This document shows positions 11,518 through 26,500 of a stretch of DNA of 64,000 bases, in pieces. The notes under the pieces are model-generated. The model saw only the letters and a program-made list of their open reading frames with translations, searched no databases and was not told the origin of the DNA. The translations under genes and the position numbers were made by a program. The stretch is from Strigamia acuminata (Eukaryota; Arthropoda; Chilopoda; Geophilomorpha; Linotaeniidae). The stretch lies in contig OX442314.1 in assembly GCA_949358305.1 (NCBI GenBank), positions 47,438,581-47,502,580 of the forward strand, written 5' to 3'. The number at the start of each line of letters is the position of its first letter. The first letter of the stretch is position 1.

Positions 11518-14500
11518 ATGAATAGGAAACCAGCTGCGGTAAAGTATAAAATCCGTAAAATTGTACAACAACAAATTCCACGCCTTTGGATGTTTGAGAA
11601 ATCATTTCCCGAATTACAAACGTTAATTGATCCCATGAAAAGCTCTAAAATCAAATTTGTTTGGAGTTTACTTCTAATGTGCTGCCTTGCAATCTCTTGC
11701 TATCAAACTGGGCAGAAAATCAAATATTTCTTTTCAAACCCCACCGCTACTGACGCATATACGAGAGACGCAACCGAGATGTCATTTCCAGCTCTGAAAG
11801 TGTGCACGCGAGAAAACACATACATACGACATGCGTGGAAATTTTTTTTACACTCAACACCAAAAACTGTGTTCGAGTGTGACGATATTCTGATGCATTT
11901 ATTTGGAAATGAGAATGTCAACATTTCTGCATTATGGGATATTGATATTCCTGTATTAAACAAAACGGAATTTATTTCAGTAAGTAAATCTCGATTTATT
12001 TTGCCCACTGAAATGTAAAACACTACCAGACTTCTTACAGAAATCTAAGGAGAAACCAAACATTCAAATAGACAAAGAATTGACCACATATGGAACCTGC
12101 GCTGTGATAACGGTTGGTAAGTTATGATCGACCATTAACTGCAATAAACTCCTACTATGGAGTCATTTGGTGTTTTCTAGAAAATATTACAGGTCAAAAT
12201 TTATACGGCAAATTGAAAATGTGGTTCAATCGACCACAATTCTGTCCCCCAGGCACACTTTACGTAAATATATTGACAACAATGACAAAAGCAAATTTCA
12301 AACATTAAAACTCATTAAAATTATAGGTGTCAAGCCCTATAGCAGGTAGATTTGATTTAGCAACCTCTGCGAATTCAAATGAAGTAATAAGAAGTAAATT
12401 TAGTTTACAAGAGGTATTTACCATCACCATTTGATTAATTCCCCTACCATCTTCCCCAAGGTGTTACATTAAATACATTTTATGAGTAGATTAGTATGAT
12501 ATTTGTTAAAAGAAACAACGAGAAATTATAAAAATGTAGGAAAAATAGTCACAATGTTGAAAAAAATAGTTTTAGGGTCCAGACAAGCAATGTTACATCC
12601 CCTCTCCGATCCAGACAATATCCTGGGACCCGTTCTGTGTCCGAGCTACAGAGTACATATCAGAGTGTTTTGCTATCAATGGCGTGATATAATATATAGG
12701 GTGGAAGAAAAGTCTTCACTCTACTAAATATTTTTGAAAGTGCTGACAATGCATCTAATCTAAAGATGGTAAAGTAATAAAGTTGGGTGGGGCAATTTTT
12801 TGGTGATCCAAAATTTGACTTCGGGATGTTCCTTTAAGGTCATTGGAAAATTATCTTGGAAACCGATAGAGATAGACAGAAATTTCCAATTGTAAACTTG
12901 TAGAGCAGCATCTATTTAGTCTAAAAATGACTACTCCTCAAATCTTTTGTACTAAAATTTTTTAAGAAAATTGCAATTTCCTAAAGTAGACACAAGTCAA
13001 AGGCTAACCTATGGAAAATGGCCAAAATCGAAAAAGTGCCAAAAACGTGCTGATTAGACGTAAAATGACCTAAAAAATCAATTTCCCCGGTTTTGCACCA
13101 TTGCAAAGATATGGGCAGAAAACCAAGTTTTTAACGGTAAGTAAGATAAGTTGGATAGTACTAATTTGATGGTGCTCTACAACTTTATGGTTGGAAATTT
13201 TGCTCTATCTCGACCAGTTAACGAGTTAGCCAATGAAAAGTGCATTGTTGCATGTCTGGCATAAAATTTGATTGCACTATTGGATTTGTCCTCCCTACTT
13301 TGCTGTAGGCTAGTCTACTTGGTTTTTTAAAAAAACAGATACTTATTCTGGAAATTGACTGTAACGTCTTAAATGAAACACCCTGTATATGTATATCTTG
13401 GCGGAACTGGAAATGACGCATTATGCAAATTAGTTATTCTAATTTGTTCAGTCTCTCGCAGAAACGGATTGGTTAACTGCGCTAACACAATAAATACTAG
13501 AGTCTAGTTAAGTTTATATTAAAAATACAAATAATTATTCATTTATTTATTTATTTATTACATGAATAAAACACTTCTGGTGATCCGGAATAACCACAGT
13601 GTCCATGTAATCCTTGGTTCATAGTACATTGCAAATTTTGATTTTTTTACTTATGTAAATAAAGTTTATATTTCTGAATACATCATCTCATCCATGCATT
13701 GACGAAAAGGAATTTATCAAATGTCACGAGAAATGCCTTCAAGATTTTTACAGTCAACAACCTTGCAGGTGAGGGATCAATTTACACACAGGAATAACCA
13801 TTCAAAATGAATTTGTGAACAAACATAATACTAATATAATTAAATATTATTGTTTATTTAGATTGCCATTTATGAGTGGAAAGACGGGTGATATATGCAA
13901 TACTTCTATTACACTTAGTCTGTACATCACCATTCATTCTAAACTATCGAAAATGAACTCAGAATTAAAGTGCTTGTGCAACCGAATGTGCACTCAAATA
14001 GAAGAGCACATAAAATTCTACACATCTACTACATCAGATGCCCTGTTGACAGAACGTGAAAACGAAGCAGCATCAACTGTTATTGAAGTCATCAAAGAAA
14101 GATATGCTTATGGATTTGTCAATTTACTCATTGATGCAGCCGGAAACATTGCCCTTTACCTCGGGATGTCGATACTCTCAGCTTTGGATTTGATCACATT
14201 AATCATCAATTATCAAAAATGTAATGCAACATCACGAAAAAATAGTAGAATTCACTTTAAAGTATGGCATTATCTGCAAAAGACTAACGGCCATTTCTCA
14301 CGCCTACTGAAAGAAAAGGAGCCAATTCTTTGCAGCGGTATTCAAAACAAATCGGAAAAGGTTGTTTACCTCGGGTGCACCTCTCTGTTTCTGGTCATGA
14401 TCTGTTTCAAATTGATGACTTACATGGCATATCCCATACGAGTAAACATTGCAGTCGCAGACGAAGCAAATGTAACGTTTCCAAACATAACAGCTTGTGT

Positions 14501-17500
14501 AATAACGAATCCGTCGATTATTGAATCGGAGAAGATGTATGCTGATGAAAATAATCTGAGTCAAAGTGATTGTCCCATTCACATGTTGAGCCTACTAGAT
14601 CTAAAAGGAGAAAACCTCACAATAGAAGAACTATGGGAGCAATCTTCCTCTTCAGAAGGTGTAATCTTACATGATTATGTAAGTAGGATTATGCAACTTA
14701 CCAGAAAGTCATCTATATAAATGTTACCTTTTGGCAGGTACAGTTATCAGACATTGAAATAAATACTCCAAGAGGAATATGTACACATTACTTAATTGGT
14801 GAGTCTTTAACTATTCATGCTGCAGTAAATGATTGCCAAAATTACTTATTATTATTACCTTCCCAAGGAGTTGCACAGTATTGGAAGCAAACTTGTTATT
14901 ACAATCGACACCTCAATACAAATCATTTATTGCATCGAGGATTGTTGATAAATTCTTTCAATATTTTTCGATCTATACCATTTAACTCAGTTTCCTTCGA
15001 ATTCTTTTGTTTTTAAATATCATTTTACATTACCGTATTTTGCAGATCATAAGATGCACTTTGAAAAGTCTACCAAAAGTTGGGTGTGGCTTATAATTCA
15101 AACTTGTGGCAAATCTGAGGAATTCCATAAAAATAATTTGGGCATTCCCATGAAAATAATTTGGACAATTATGAAAATCATAATAAAAAATTAAATTTAA
15201 ATTTTTATATTTTTATATTTTAAAATTTTAAATATTTTGGTCCTATGCATCTTATTATTCAAAAGTTTTTTTTTCTAAGACTTGACAGATAAATTTGGGG
15301 TACATCTTATGATCTAACACATTTTATCATCCACAAAATATGCAAAATGATTGAATGATGGATTTACTGAAAATGAGTGAATGACAATTTAATCTTTTTT
15401 CTAGATGAAGCTCCGTACAACGGCAAAGCCACAATGCTTCTGAAATTATACGAGACTTCTAAATTGATGTTATGTGACCAATACTACGAGGTAAAAAAAG
15501 CACATCAATCAGACATTTAATTTTGTATGTTAATTGATTGTCATGTATTACAAAGTTTTTCATAACAACAAGAGAAGACCAAGATTTGGATTTGACTTCA
15601 AATGGATTATTACCATTCAGTGGTGGCATCTTTGTAATTGTTGGGTATCGCATGATAAAGGTGAGGAAACATGAACACGTCATACTTTAGTCAAACACAT
15701 CAATTGGTTGCAAACTCAAAAAGCCATTTTCCTGACTGCTTTTATACAGCGAGTAGTTTTTATGGGTCAAAACGGGTCGCAAAGAAAAATTTTGTTTTTG
15801 AACATTCAAATAGAGAAAACCACGAGGGATGCATGTCAGGAGACTAGGTCCCGAACTTACGAAGGAGTATGGTTCCGAGAACTTGTTCAATGGGGAAAAA
15901 TTGTTCAAACTAATTAAAGAATACATTATTAATCTTATTTTTTTATTATAAATAATAAAGGTTAAAATTAAACAACATTAGATGACAATGAGAGTGTGGG
16001 TTTTGCGCTTGGCCTAAGTAGTTACAAATTGGTAGTTCATATCTATGAAAGTTCATAACTTATTCGATGTTTTATAAATGGCATTGTCAAGTCTAAAGTG
16101 TGAAACTGGCGTTTTACAAAGGGTTCGCATTCTCTTTAATGCATCATTTTTATTTTCTGATGTTTTTAAATATTTACATTCCAGATTTGTTTTCATTTGA
16201 CTTAATTTTATAGTGTTTAGCATTATCAAACCTTATTTTATATCTGATTAATAAATTTAATGGGTTAAATTTTATTTGTCATTTTGGTTTGGCTTCAGCT
16301 CCCCAACTTTGGAATGTAGTTGAAGCAATTACCAGAGCTCTTTTGTACATATGGTACTTTATGTTTAATACTTTAATGCCATGTTCACACTTGAATCACT
16401 TGTCTACATAAGTACTCAACTTTTAAAAGCTCTTGTGTTCACACTTGTTCTAGTTTTCTACAACTGAGAACAAAATGGCGACTCTTTTGCAACTCAGAAC
16501 AAAATGGCCACTCTTCTACAACTTAAATTGTAGAAGTGACTTCTATAACTTGATTTCAAAACTCTAAGTCCCGCTGGATACTTTCAGCATTAGAATAAAG
16601 TTCTTTTGAATGCATAAAAAAAGCACAAGTTTTTATATCTATCAGTTCGTGAAATACAAGCGTAAATGCATTTCGGTAGCTTCAGTTAGAGTGGAAACAA
16701 GATCATGACCTTTGTTTTGGCCCCAAAATCATCTACCGTAACTCCTCGAATAAATGCCGCGGCATTGATTAATTTTCTCAACCCGACCCCCGGTTCAGCG
16801 TGGCGTGCTGTGCAATAAACGCCCCGGCGTTTAAACGAGTCCCGGAGCCTATTTAAACACAGCGTTTATTCGTGGCAGTAGTGTTCTTTAAATGCAAATA
16901 AAGAATTTTAAAAATATGTCGGTTTACTAAACTGGCTTCTGTCTTTTATTTAAAAAAAAAGAAGAGGTTTCTATCTTTAATGGTTCATTATCTACAAGTG
17001 AAAAAGCAAACCCTTACCCTTCAGTGGACAACATTTTGCCAGGCATAAACAATCTTACTAGTTACATTTATGTAGAGGTGCAATAGTTAATAATCCTAGT
17101 TATAAACGTCACTGATTTCTATAAAACTAATCCCTATGTGTGAATGGTCTTAAAATAGACCGTTCAAACTTGTAGAAATTAGACTTTCTAAAAGTCACAA
17201 CTTCTACAAAAGTTGTTCAAGTGTAAACTTGACATTAGACAAAATAAAACTTCAACCCCAGTGAATACACAACTTTCATGATGGACACTTCTTACCTAGT
17301 TTTTTCTTCAACTTGCATTTTATCTTCATACGAAGCTAAGGACTTTTAGGATCGTGATCAACCACGAGACTCATCATAATCTGAACCTCAACCACATTTT
17401 GCCTAGGACAACAAGTCTCGACCATATCTCAAAACTTAAGTTGTTGGGTCGAGAGACATTTTTTTCCAAAAAGTTGGGTTGACATAAAAAAACATTAAGT

Positions 17501-20500
17501 CATATGGGTTAGCCTAGGCCCCAAAAAGATGCCCAGTCCACACTCCACAAAGTCCAGTCGGAGTAGTTTGAGCTTTGTTATCTGCGGCGATCCGGGTTTT
17601 TACTTATTAAATTATATAAATTCAATAAGCAATCGTCGGTGAGATGCCGTACAGGACTTCTACTCTGTGGCTAAATGGTTGTCTAGGGGAATGATTTTTA
17701 CACGGAGAGTAAAAGGAAAAATTAGATTGTTTTAATCGTTCTAAATACACTTGATATATGCAAAGGGAAAATAATAATAGTGTAATGACTGGGTCGATCT
17801 GGCTTCTCTTTGTACTTGGGCACTCACAGTTGACCGTTGGTTCCAAGATGGCGTCGATGGCGTCGTGTGAGCGCGGGATTTTAGCGGAGTAAACTCGACG
17901 CTAAAATACGTTGCTAGATATACTAAAATCCTCGTGGAGCACGCTCGACACGAGAATACTTCTCACACACAGTGAAAGTGATTATTACGGAGCAAGCTCG
18001 ACGTAACAATCCGTCTTAACACACAGATTCCTTTGTGGAGCAAGCTCGACACAAAGAACTACAAATTGACAGAGCAAGCTCTATGTCAATTCCACACAGA
18101 AATGGCTTAAATTACGCGTAGTAATTCAAGCAGTGAAAGCGCTATTCCGTACAGTGGGTACAGACCAGCAATGAAACTCAATTTGTCCAATATCACAGAT
18201 CACACTTAGCAGTTTTTGGCATAAGTTTGACACGGTTGTGAACAGTTTGGGGGCAGAATCAAGAGTGCGGGAAGAGTGGGCCAAAACCGTTTGGCTCACT
18301 TCTAAATCTGCTCAGAAAAGCTGCGCAGATGACGAGTTGCATGAAGATCACACACGGCCGCCTTCGGGTCGTGTGCAACAATCGAGCCGGGCACGCGCGA
18401 GGGGAAGGGATGCTCCGCCCAGGCACACGCCTAGCAGCATCATCAAAGCAATGCACGCTGCAGCGCGATTGGTTGACGCTGTTGCTGGGCCAAAACTTGC
18501 TGCAAAACACAATATTATTTGGGTAATATTGTGTCTTGTTTTATATTTTATTAATGTATGTTTTATTTCAATTTACATTGAAACAAAACATATAAGCTTG
18601 TTGAATATGTTTATAAGACAATTTGGAAATATGGTGCGCACTCAAATAGGAATATTTGAGGTCACCACACTTCCCCCCCTTTTAAGAAAGAATCTTATTC
18701 TTTTCCAAAAAGAGACAGGTAAGTATAGGAATAAATACACAAGGTTTCAAAGTAAAATGGAACAGGATATATATTTATTCTTTTTTATTACAATATAAAA
18801 ATAAAAAAGGAATTATTTTTAATGAACGGGCGTGTTCCCTAATTATTTCGGCAACATGTCCGTCGAATGATCGTTTGGATCTTTGTGCTCGGTGACGGTG
18901 CACAAAGGTCGGCCGGCGTTTGGTCCTGACCGGAAGCCAGGGTTGATGTGGAGCCACACTTGCTTGATGCGGTCCACACCATCCCTTCGTCCAAAACCCA
19001 TCTCGAAATACTCCTGCGGGTCTTGAGGCGTAATTCGAGCGAACACCAGACGTTGATGCAGGATCCACGGCTGTTGTTCCTTGATATGGTTTTCCAGCCA
19101 CGCGAGGACTCGGTTGCATAAATCCTCGCTGTTCTGGAGAATCGTTTTCGTCGCGCTCGTTATGTAGCAAAAAGCGTATAAAGAGCGCAAACGTTGATAG
19201 GCAGTGAGGTAGGTGGCCATTTTCGATCCCCTATCTCTCGGCGGCGAATCCTTTGGAGGAGGCGGCGGTGGCGGCGACTTCTTGCAGATCGAGAGGGATC
19301 TGGATCTGCGCGAAGCCGGGGTGCGCGTCTTTGGTCTGGCACCGCTGGCCACAGGCACGACGAACTCGCGATCGTCGCTGTCGAGCCACTCCATCGGAGA
19401 CGAGACGTTGCAACTCGGTGCCTCGGTTGCACGGGAAACACTCGACGTTGCCGTGATGGCAGCGTGGAGTGGAGCTGCGGATGACGGTGGTGCGCCAGCG
19501 GGACGGGCGGTGGCTCGTTCCGTTGCGCGCTGCTGCTTTAGTGTAGCCCATTCCTGCCGTAGTCGAATGGCGGATCCAGCCGGAGTTTCGCCAGTCGCCT
19601 CGGCTTGTTGCGTCAATTCGGCGAGCATCGTTGGAGGATCGGGGCGAACTGACTCCCAATCGCCCAGCAAGGCTCGTGGAAGCCCTAACGGCACGGTCCA
19701 CAATCGAGTGGCGGCGGCCAGAGCAATCTGTGGGTCAGGAAAGACTCCTTGGAACAGGATTCGAAGAAATCCTTCCGACAACTTCCTGTTCATCCTCTGC
19801 AGCGTCCGTTGCAGTTGCTTGTCGGACTTGCACGACGCAAGCTCTCGCGCAAGCCATTGCCATTCTTTCTCACCTTCGCGGATCTGAGCGAGTTGGTATT
19901 CGTCCAGATGCGCGAGGTACATCGCTTGGGCTGTCTCGGGAAACGATGAGAATCGCCTCCAGAGATCAGCGCACTCCTGTGCGGGAAATGGTTCGTGAGA
20001 GACGTATCCCTCAAAACGGATGACCGATGTCACTTGTGGCACGGGCACCGATGGGTCTGGTCGCATGTCGCTGGTAACTGGACGGCAAGCAAACGGCAAA
20101 GAGGTGTTGACGTCTCCTTGACCGGCTTGCAATGCGGCGATGCGTCGGTCTTCCTTCGCTACCTCGTCCGTCCAGTCAATCCGGCCGGAGGAGGAAGCGG
20201 TAAGCTGCGAAGCGTTGGATCGTTCTTCACGCGACGAGAGTGAACTCCTCGTGGAAGATTGGCGCGATTGCACTCGAGGTCGGCTTCGGGATGTGGGTCT
20301 CGACACGGACTTCGAATGTCTTTTTGGCGGCGTCGACTCGCGTCGGTGATGTGAGCGATGACGAGTCTTCTGGAGTGGAGGTAACCCTCCAATGGCGCCT
20401 TTCCCCGACGACTGGGTTGGGGAGGAGCGACGGCCACTGTAGGGCGACCTCGATGATCGTGACCTCGACGTGGAGCGCGGTGGCACCACGTGGATGGTGG

Positions 20501-23500
20501 AAGCGACCTGTACCCGGGGCTCAGGCTCTGGATACGGGTTTGGCACGAAATCAGCATGGAAACATCCGCCCATGGCTAGTTGATGCATCTCCGATTGGCA
20601 TGTCGGCACCCAACGTTTCTTTCCGTCTGTAGTCACACGGAAAGATTCGTGGTAGAGGCGCACAACCTCGGCTTTGGTTTGGTCCAAGCGTTGGAAAATG
20701 TCCTCCAAAATCTGTCGGCGCTCCCACGCAGGAGCGTTGAAGTAACGGCGATGGTCTCGCGTTTCTTGAGCGATCACTGTGAAGGCGAAGTTGAGCAACA
20801 CGTTTCGCAGTGGTCCGAAGGTGTCGCGCTTCATTGCCCACTCGAGGGCGTCGCGATGACCGAATCCATCGATTAAGTAGGCGATCCGAAACTTCGTTCC
20901 CCATCGCTTGTTTAAGGCCTTGGAGAATTTGTGTCGGGCCGCCCAAAACGTCAGTCTTCCTTTGGACTTGATGATTTCTGGCGGCAATGCATGTCGCCAG
21001 ACACCAGGAGCGGTCGGAACATCGGGGTGCAAGTCGAGATGCGTCTCCCGAAGTTGGATGATCTGTAAAATATTCGAAGAAATAATTAAAATCCATTTTT
21101 TCGTGTAAAATAATTATTTCCGAATTTTCAGTGAATAAAATCACGGGTGAGATTTCATTCGGCAGTTTAGATTCGTTAAATTTTTCAAAATATTTGAAAA
21201 ATCGTGAAAAGCGTTGTTTCCGACGGCTATGTTTCAGTGTTTGGAGCGTTGCCGTAGCAACGCCTCAAAAATGAGACACAGCGCTATCTGATGATAAAAA
21301 TGGCGGCGCCTCCTCGCGAAGGCGTTACCAACAAACTTTTCGCTTTTTCTGAGTGAAAATGCACTTTTAATTACTTTTCATGACTGAAAGGTAATTTTAT
21401 TTTAAATTATTTACCCGGTCGTGTCTCTGTGCACGAGTTTCGCCGTTTGGATCGGCGAATAGGCCTCCTCGTAGTCGGGGCTGAGACGGCGTGACTGGCA
21501 AACGGGCAGCAGCGTCGGCCAGAGCGGCTTGAGCTTCGGCGGACGCTTCGGCGGACTCTTCGGTGACATCCACGGATGTATTCGAAGTATTTGCGGAACC
21601 AAGCAGCGTCGAATTTGTTTCTAATTCGAGGCTGTTGGCGCCGGCTTCGCTTCCTTCTTTCGGTTCCTCTCCTTCCATTTGAACGACTAATCCAAATGGA
21701 AAAGAAAAACGAAAATTAATTTATTAGTTTTTTCCTTGGAAAATTCCAAAGAAAAAACTACTTACAATTGAAGATTCTCGTTGAAATAATCCGGTTGTTG
21801 CTTTTGGTTTTTTGGGAGATGAGCACTTAGCACACGTGTGAGATCGAAGTGAACTCAGACGCGAAGTGATCAGTTCAAATACCGGAAGTTACGTTTGGGT
21901 AACGTCGCTGTTAGTGACGTCATCCAATCTTACTGTTTGAATGGTTTGAGTATGGCTTGAGGAATTGCTCCTTACGTCATACGGCTGATCCCTGGATCTC
22001 GAGGTTAGCGAGGGGAGAAGACACATGTTGTTTTTTCCTCTCGGTTTACGAGTCCGAAGATTATATCTCTTTGTCGGCGAGGGATTTATTGTATTTAAAT
22101 CGCCGTCTTCATTGTCATCGGAGACTGAGTCAGATGAGTCTTTTATTTCAGATGTTTTTTGTTTCTTTTCTAAAAACACCTTTTTATTTAATTTTTTAGC
22201 AATTTCAAGTTTTTTGAAACTGTCACGAAGCTCAACGTCGTTATTCACGAGGTCTGACTCCATTTGTGGTTTGGATGAATTATCGACAGGTATTTTCTTT
22301 AATTCATCGTCATCTAACGTATTAATTATATTTTCAGTCTTTTGACCGACTTCTTCGCCTTCTAACCATACTTCCTGGTCGAAACTCGGGAAATACGGAG
22401 TTAATTCAGACGAATGGACAGCTGGAAATATTTCGTTATTCTCTAGCTTTCTCAATTCTACCGAACCTCCCTGTAATACTTTGGTTATTACATAAGGTCC
22501 TGTTCTTTTATCAGCGATGCCAGCTGCAATGCCGCGGGCAGCGCTCGACAAAACATGAGAATCTCTCCAAACTAAATCGTTTAATTTAAAATTGGAGAAC
22601 TTCTCACCTTCTTTTTTAAGATTAACTCGTCTGCGCAAATCTAACACGTGTGACATCATGTGCTGATATGTTTCGGCGATAACGGCTTCTAATTTTTGCA
22701 CGTATAAATGTGGGTTTTTTGGATCTACGACCAAAATTCCTTCAGGTATTCTTGGATCCCAAGGTACTCTGAGTTCGCGAAAAAAGTTAAGAAATGCAGG
22801 AGAGAAGTCTCTTCCTCTCGTCACCGTAGTTCTCAAGCTAAATGCAAATTCACGCAAATATTCGTCCCATTTGGAATGAATAGATGAATAAATTGCAACC
22901 AAATATTTGATGTCACGGTTAACCCTTTCAACCGGGTTAGCTTGTGGGTGATACGTTGAAGTTGGTGTTGGAACCATCTTGAACTTTTCACAAAATTTTT
23001 TGAAGACTTGGGCACGAAATTGTGGGCCGTTATCAGAAATAATTTTACGAGGGAATCCCATACTCATGGAAAGGTGATAAATGCAATTTGCTACTTTTCC
23101 AGCAGTGGGGTTACACATTGGATATAGTTCTGGCCAATGAGTTGCCACGTCAAGTATGACTAAAATATGTGTGTTGTTTTTGCGCGTCCGAGGTTTCGGG
23201 CCGGTCAAATCAACACTTAGACAGTCAAATGGGCTGTACGGACCCATTTGCGCTGCTTCAATTTGTCCTTTCGTTCGAGGTTTGCAAGCTTGACAGCGCT
23301 CGCAGTGTCGAATGAATCTCGTAATGTCCGATTTCATGCCTTTCCAGGTATAAATTCGGCGTGCTCGATAAAGAGTCCTTGCAATTCCTGGGTGGCCAGA
23401 AAGTGGGTGGCCATGCATCAGCCAAATAATTTTATACTTCAATGTCTGAGGTATAAAAACTTTGAGTGCTCTCCCATCCTCCCCCAATTCATCAGACATT

Positions 23501-26500
23501 GTGGGATGAAATTGCATTAATAAGTCATCTTCAATTAAGAAGGTGGTTGCGTGTTTTCTATATTGTTTCCTCTGTAGTCGCGTTGTGACGTCAGGCGGAA
23601 ATTGATTACAATTTAAAAAGTTACGCATCAATTGGCAAACTTTATCTTCTTTCTGCGCCTTAATTATGTCTTCCCTTGTGGGAGGTTCACAATCAAGACG
23701 TTCTACAATTTTGGCGACAAATGCTTTTATTAAAACATTTGACGAAGGAACTTGGAATTTCCTTGAAATTTGCGCTCTTATGACGTCATCTGATTCCTCA
23801 GAGGGGTCATAGATTTTAGTCCAATAGTTGACGAATTCATGATCTTCCTTTTCCTCCAGCGTGGAGACAGGAAGTTCATGAAATTTTCCCATTTTCCAAT
23901 TTCGTTGAGGTGATGGACAGTAAGATAATAATTCGTCATTATCTCCATCATCTTCAGGATTTTCCGGTTTGTCAATCGGTGATCTGGATAAAGCATTCGC
24001 TAAAACATTTAGTGGACCTTTAATATATTGTATTTCAAAAGAGTAGCGCATCAGCTCCATTTGCCAACGCGCTAACCTTCCGGCAGGTTCGTCCAACTGC
24101 ATCAACCATTTTAATGCTTGATGGTCAGTCCTTACTATGAATGTTGTAAATTCCAAATAATGTCGAAATTTACGTAATGCCCAGATTACCGCTAGGCACT
24201 CCAATTCTGTGGCGCTGTAATTTATCTCAGCAGGTTGCAAACTTCTGCTGGCATAAACACAAGGCACTTCGATATTTTGATCATCGATTTCTCTCATTTG
24301 CATAAGCGCGGCGCCTAGTCCTTTTCTGCTGGCGTCGGTATGCACAATAAATGGTTCTGTCAAATCAGGCATGGCCATTGTTTCTGCATTTGTTAAAGCA
24401 TCTTTTATTTGATCAAAAGCTTCTTGATGAATTTCTGACCAAATAAATTCCACATCCTTTTTGAGTAAAGGACGTAGAGGTTCTGTCATTACTGCCAGAT
24501 TTTTAAGTAATTGGTGAAAAAAGTTCACCATTCCCAAAAATCTTTGCAACTCTTTTAAATTTGAAGGAGCTGGCATTTCTTTAATGGCGGCGACTTTTTT
24601 AGGGTCGACACTAACTCCTTGAACACTTAACTTGTAACCAAGAAAAGTTAATTCTTTTCTGCCAAATTTCGATTTTTCTGGATGAACATGAAGATTTGCA
24701 TTTTCAAGTTTACTCAGAATTTCTTCCAGATGTATCATGTGTTCTTCAAAATTTTTTGATATTATAATTATATCATCGAGGTATGCCCATGCGAATTTTC
24801 GATAGGCGTCCCCCAAAATTTTTTCTATCAACTTTTGGAAAGTTGACGGCGCATTTACGAGACCAAAGGGCATGACTCGAAATTGAAGTCGACCCAAAGG
24901 GCTCCAAAACGCAGTTTTAGCACGGTCGTTCGGATGAACCTCTATCTGCCAATAGCCTTTTGACAAATCTATTGTTGTGACCCATTCAAATCTTCCGAGT
25001 TCTCGCAAGATTTCCTCAATGCTGGGCATTTGAGGAGGGTCGTATAATGTATGTGCATTGAGTGGTCTAAAATCAATGCAGAGTCTCGGATCACAATCCG
25101 GACGCATCACTAGAACTATTCGCATTCCATAGTCTCCAGTGGCTTGTTCGACGTACCCATTATCCAACATATCTTGACAGATTTGACGGATAATTTCACG
25201 TTTCTGTGGATTTACGCTTTTAAACGGAACTCTAATAGGAACTTTAGTGTCCAGTTTAATTTCATGCCTAACGAGGTGTGTTCTACCTGGTCGGCGAGAT
25301 AAAATCTTTTCATGTTTCTTTAATACTTTTTCAAGCATTAAATTATTTTCCATTGACAAATTAGCGTCGCTAACAAGTCTTTGTACTATATTTTCTTCAT
25401 CGGCAACTTTAGCTTGACATGCAGTGGCGGAACCAGCTTTCATGTGATTTGCTTTAATAAAGTCGTGTTTCATGATTTCTTCGGGTGGATCAAGGAACTC
25501 TTGATAACGATCAAGAATCGCTTGAGGAACAAAAGGTAAATCTTCTTTCAAAGACTTGACAAAATTCCAAGACATGGTCTTAGGATTTGGTTGAATATTG
25601 AGTCGATTCATGAAATCACATCCTAATAAAATAATAGGATATTTATTTCTTAAAATTATGAATGGATGACTTAACATCCCGTGTGTCCACGCAAAAGAAA
25701 GTAGGAGAGTTCCTTCAGGGACTACATCTTCTGAAGCAGTCGTAACTCTCACATCCGGTCCAATTGGTCGAATTTCACCTTCCAGTTTCAGCGAAATTAC
25801 TACGGAGTAGGCCATGAAACTTCGATTAGCTCCAGAGTCTAACATTCCTGTTATCATACCGTTTGCCGTCTGCAATCGAATTGTCGGCAAATCATTGCTG
25901 TTTGGTATGTCCGCGTACTTGCATTTAAAACGTCGCGGTGGCTTAATTTCTATCGGCGGATCCAATGGTAATTCGTCCAATAAATCATTAGTGACTAGCG
26001 TTGTAGCCATTAATTTTTCAATGCAATCGTCAAGACCAGGTAAATCAATTTTACCTGACCTTTCAACAATTTCAGGTGTGGGCCTAGCTTTTCCATCTAG
26101 TAAAGTAACAGCATCTTTTATTTTAGATTCCCAATCAACTTTTATTTGTTGAACTTTTTCTTTAAAAAATTCCTCAGTGATGTTTTCACTTTGTAGCACA
26201 AGCTTTAAACTGGAAACATCAATTTTTGGAAATATTAAATTATTTTCGATTTCTAATTTAATCTGAGTATTCAAAAATTCATCTAAAATTTGAGATGGTG
26301 TTAGTTCATTTTCCGAGGCGGTAGGCGTCGCATCCACTAGACCGTCTGGATGCGCGCTTACAAGTTTTTTAGAAGTTCGCCGATTGATTTCATCGATTTT
26401 TCGAACTCCTCAATGATCTTGTCTTTGCTCGATTTTCTGTCAGGACATTCTTTAGCCCAATGTCCCAATTTTTTACAAATATTACACGGGTCAGTAGCAG

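Noticed and set aside
15708-15917. 69-codon frame as an extra exon of gene A
   Set aside because: Alignment of the exon order with gene B shows that exon 9 (ending 15660) joins directly to the Cys exon at 30525 with correct phase, leaving no place for it.
18238-18798. 186-codon plus-strand frame (and its twin at 30000-30443)
   Set aside because: It is antisense within the element 1 LTR and runs past the LTR edge in a copy-specific way, so it is chance open sequence.
18843-21032. ORF3 as a retroviral envelope gene
   Set aside because: The position fits env, but no signal peptide, fusion peptide or transmembrane helix is present in any of the three copies.
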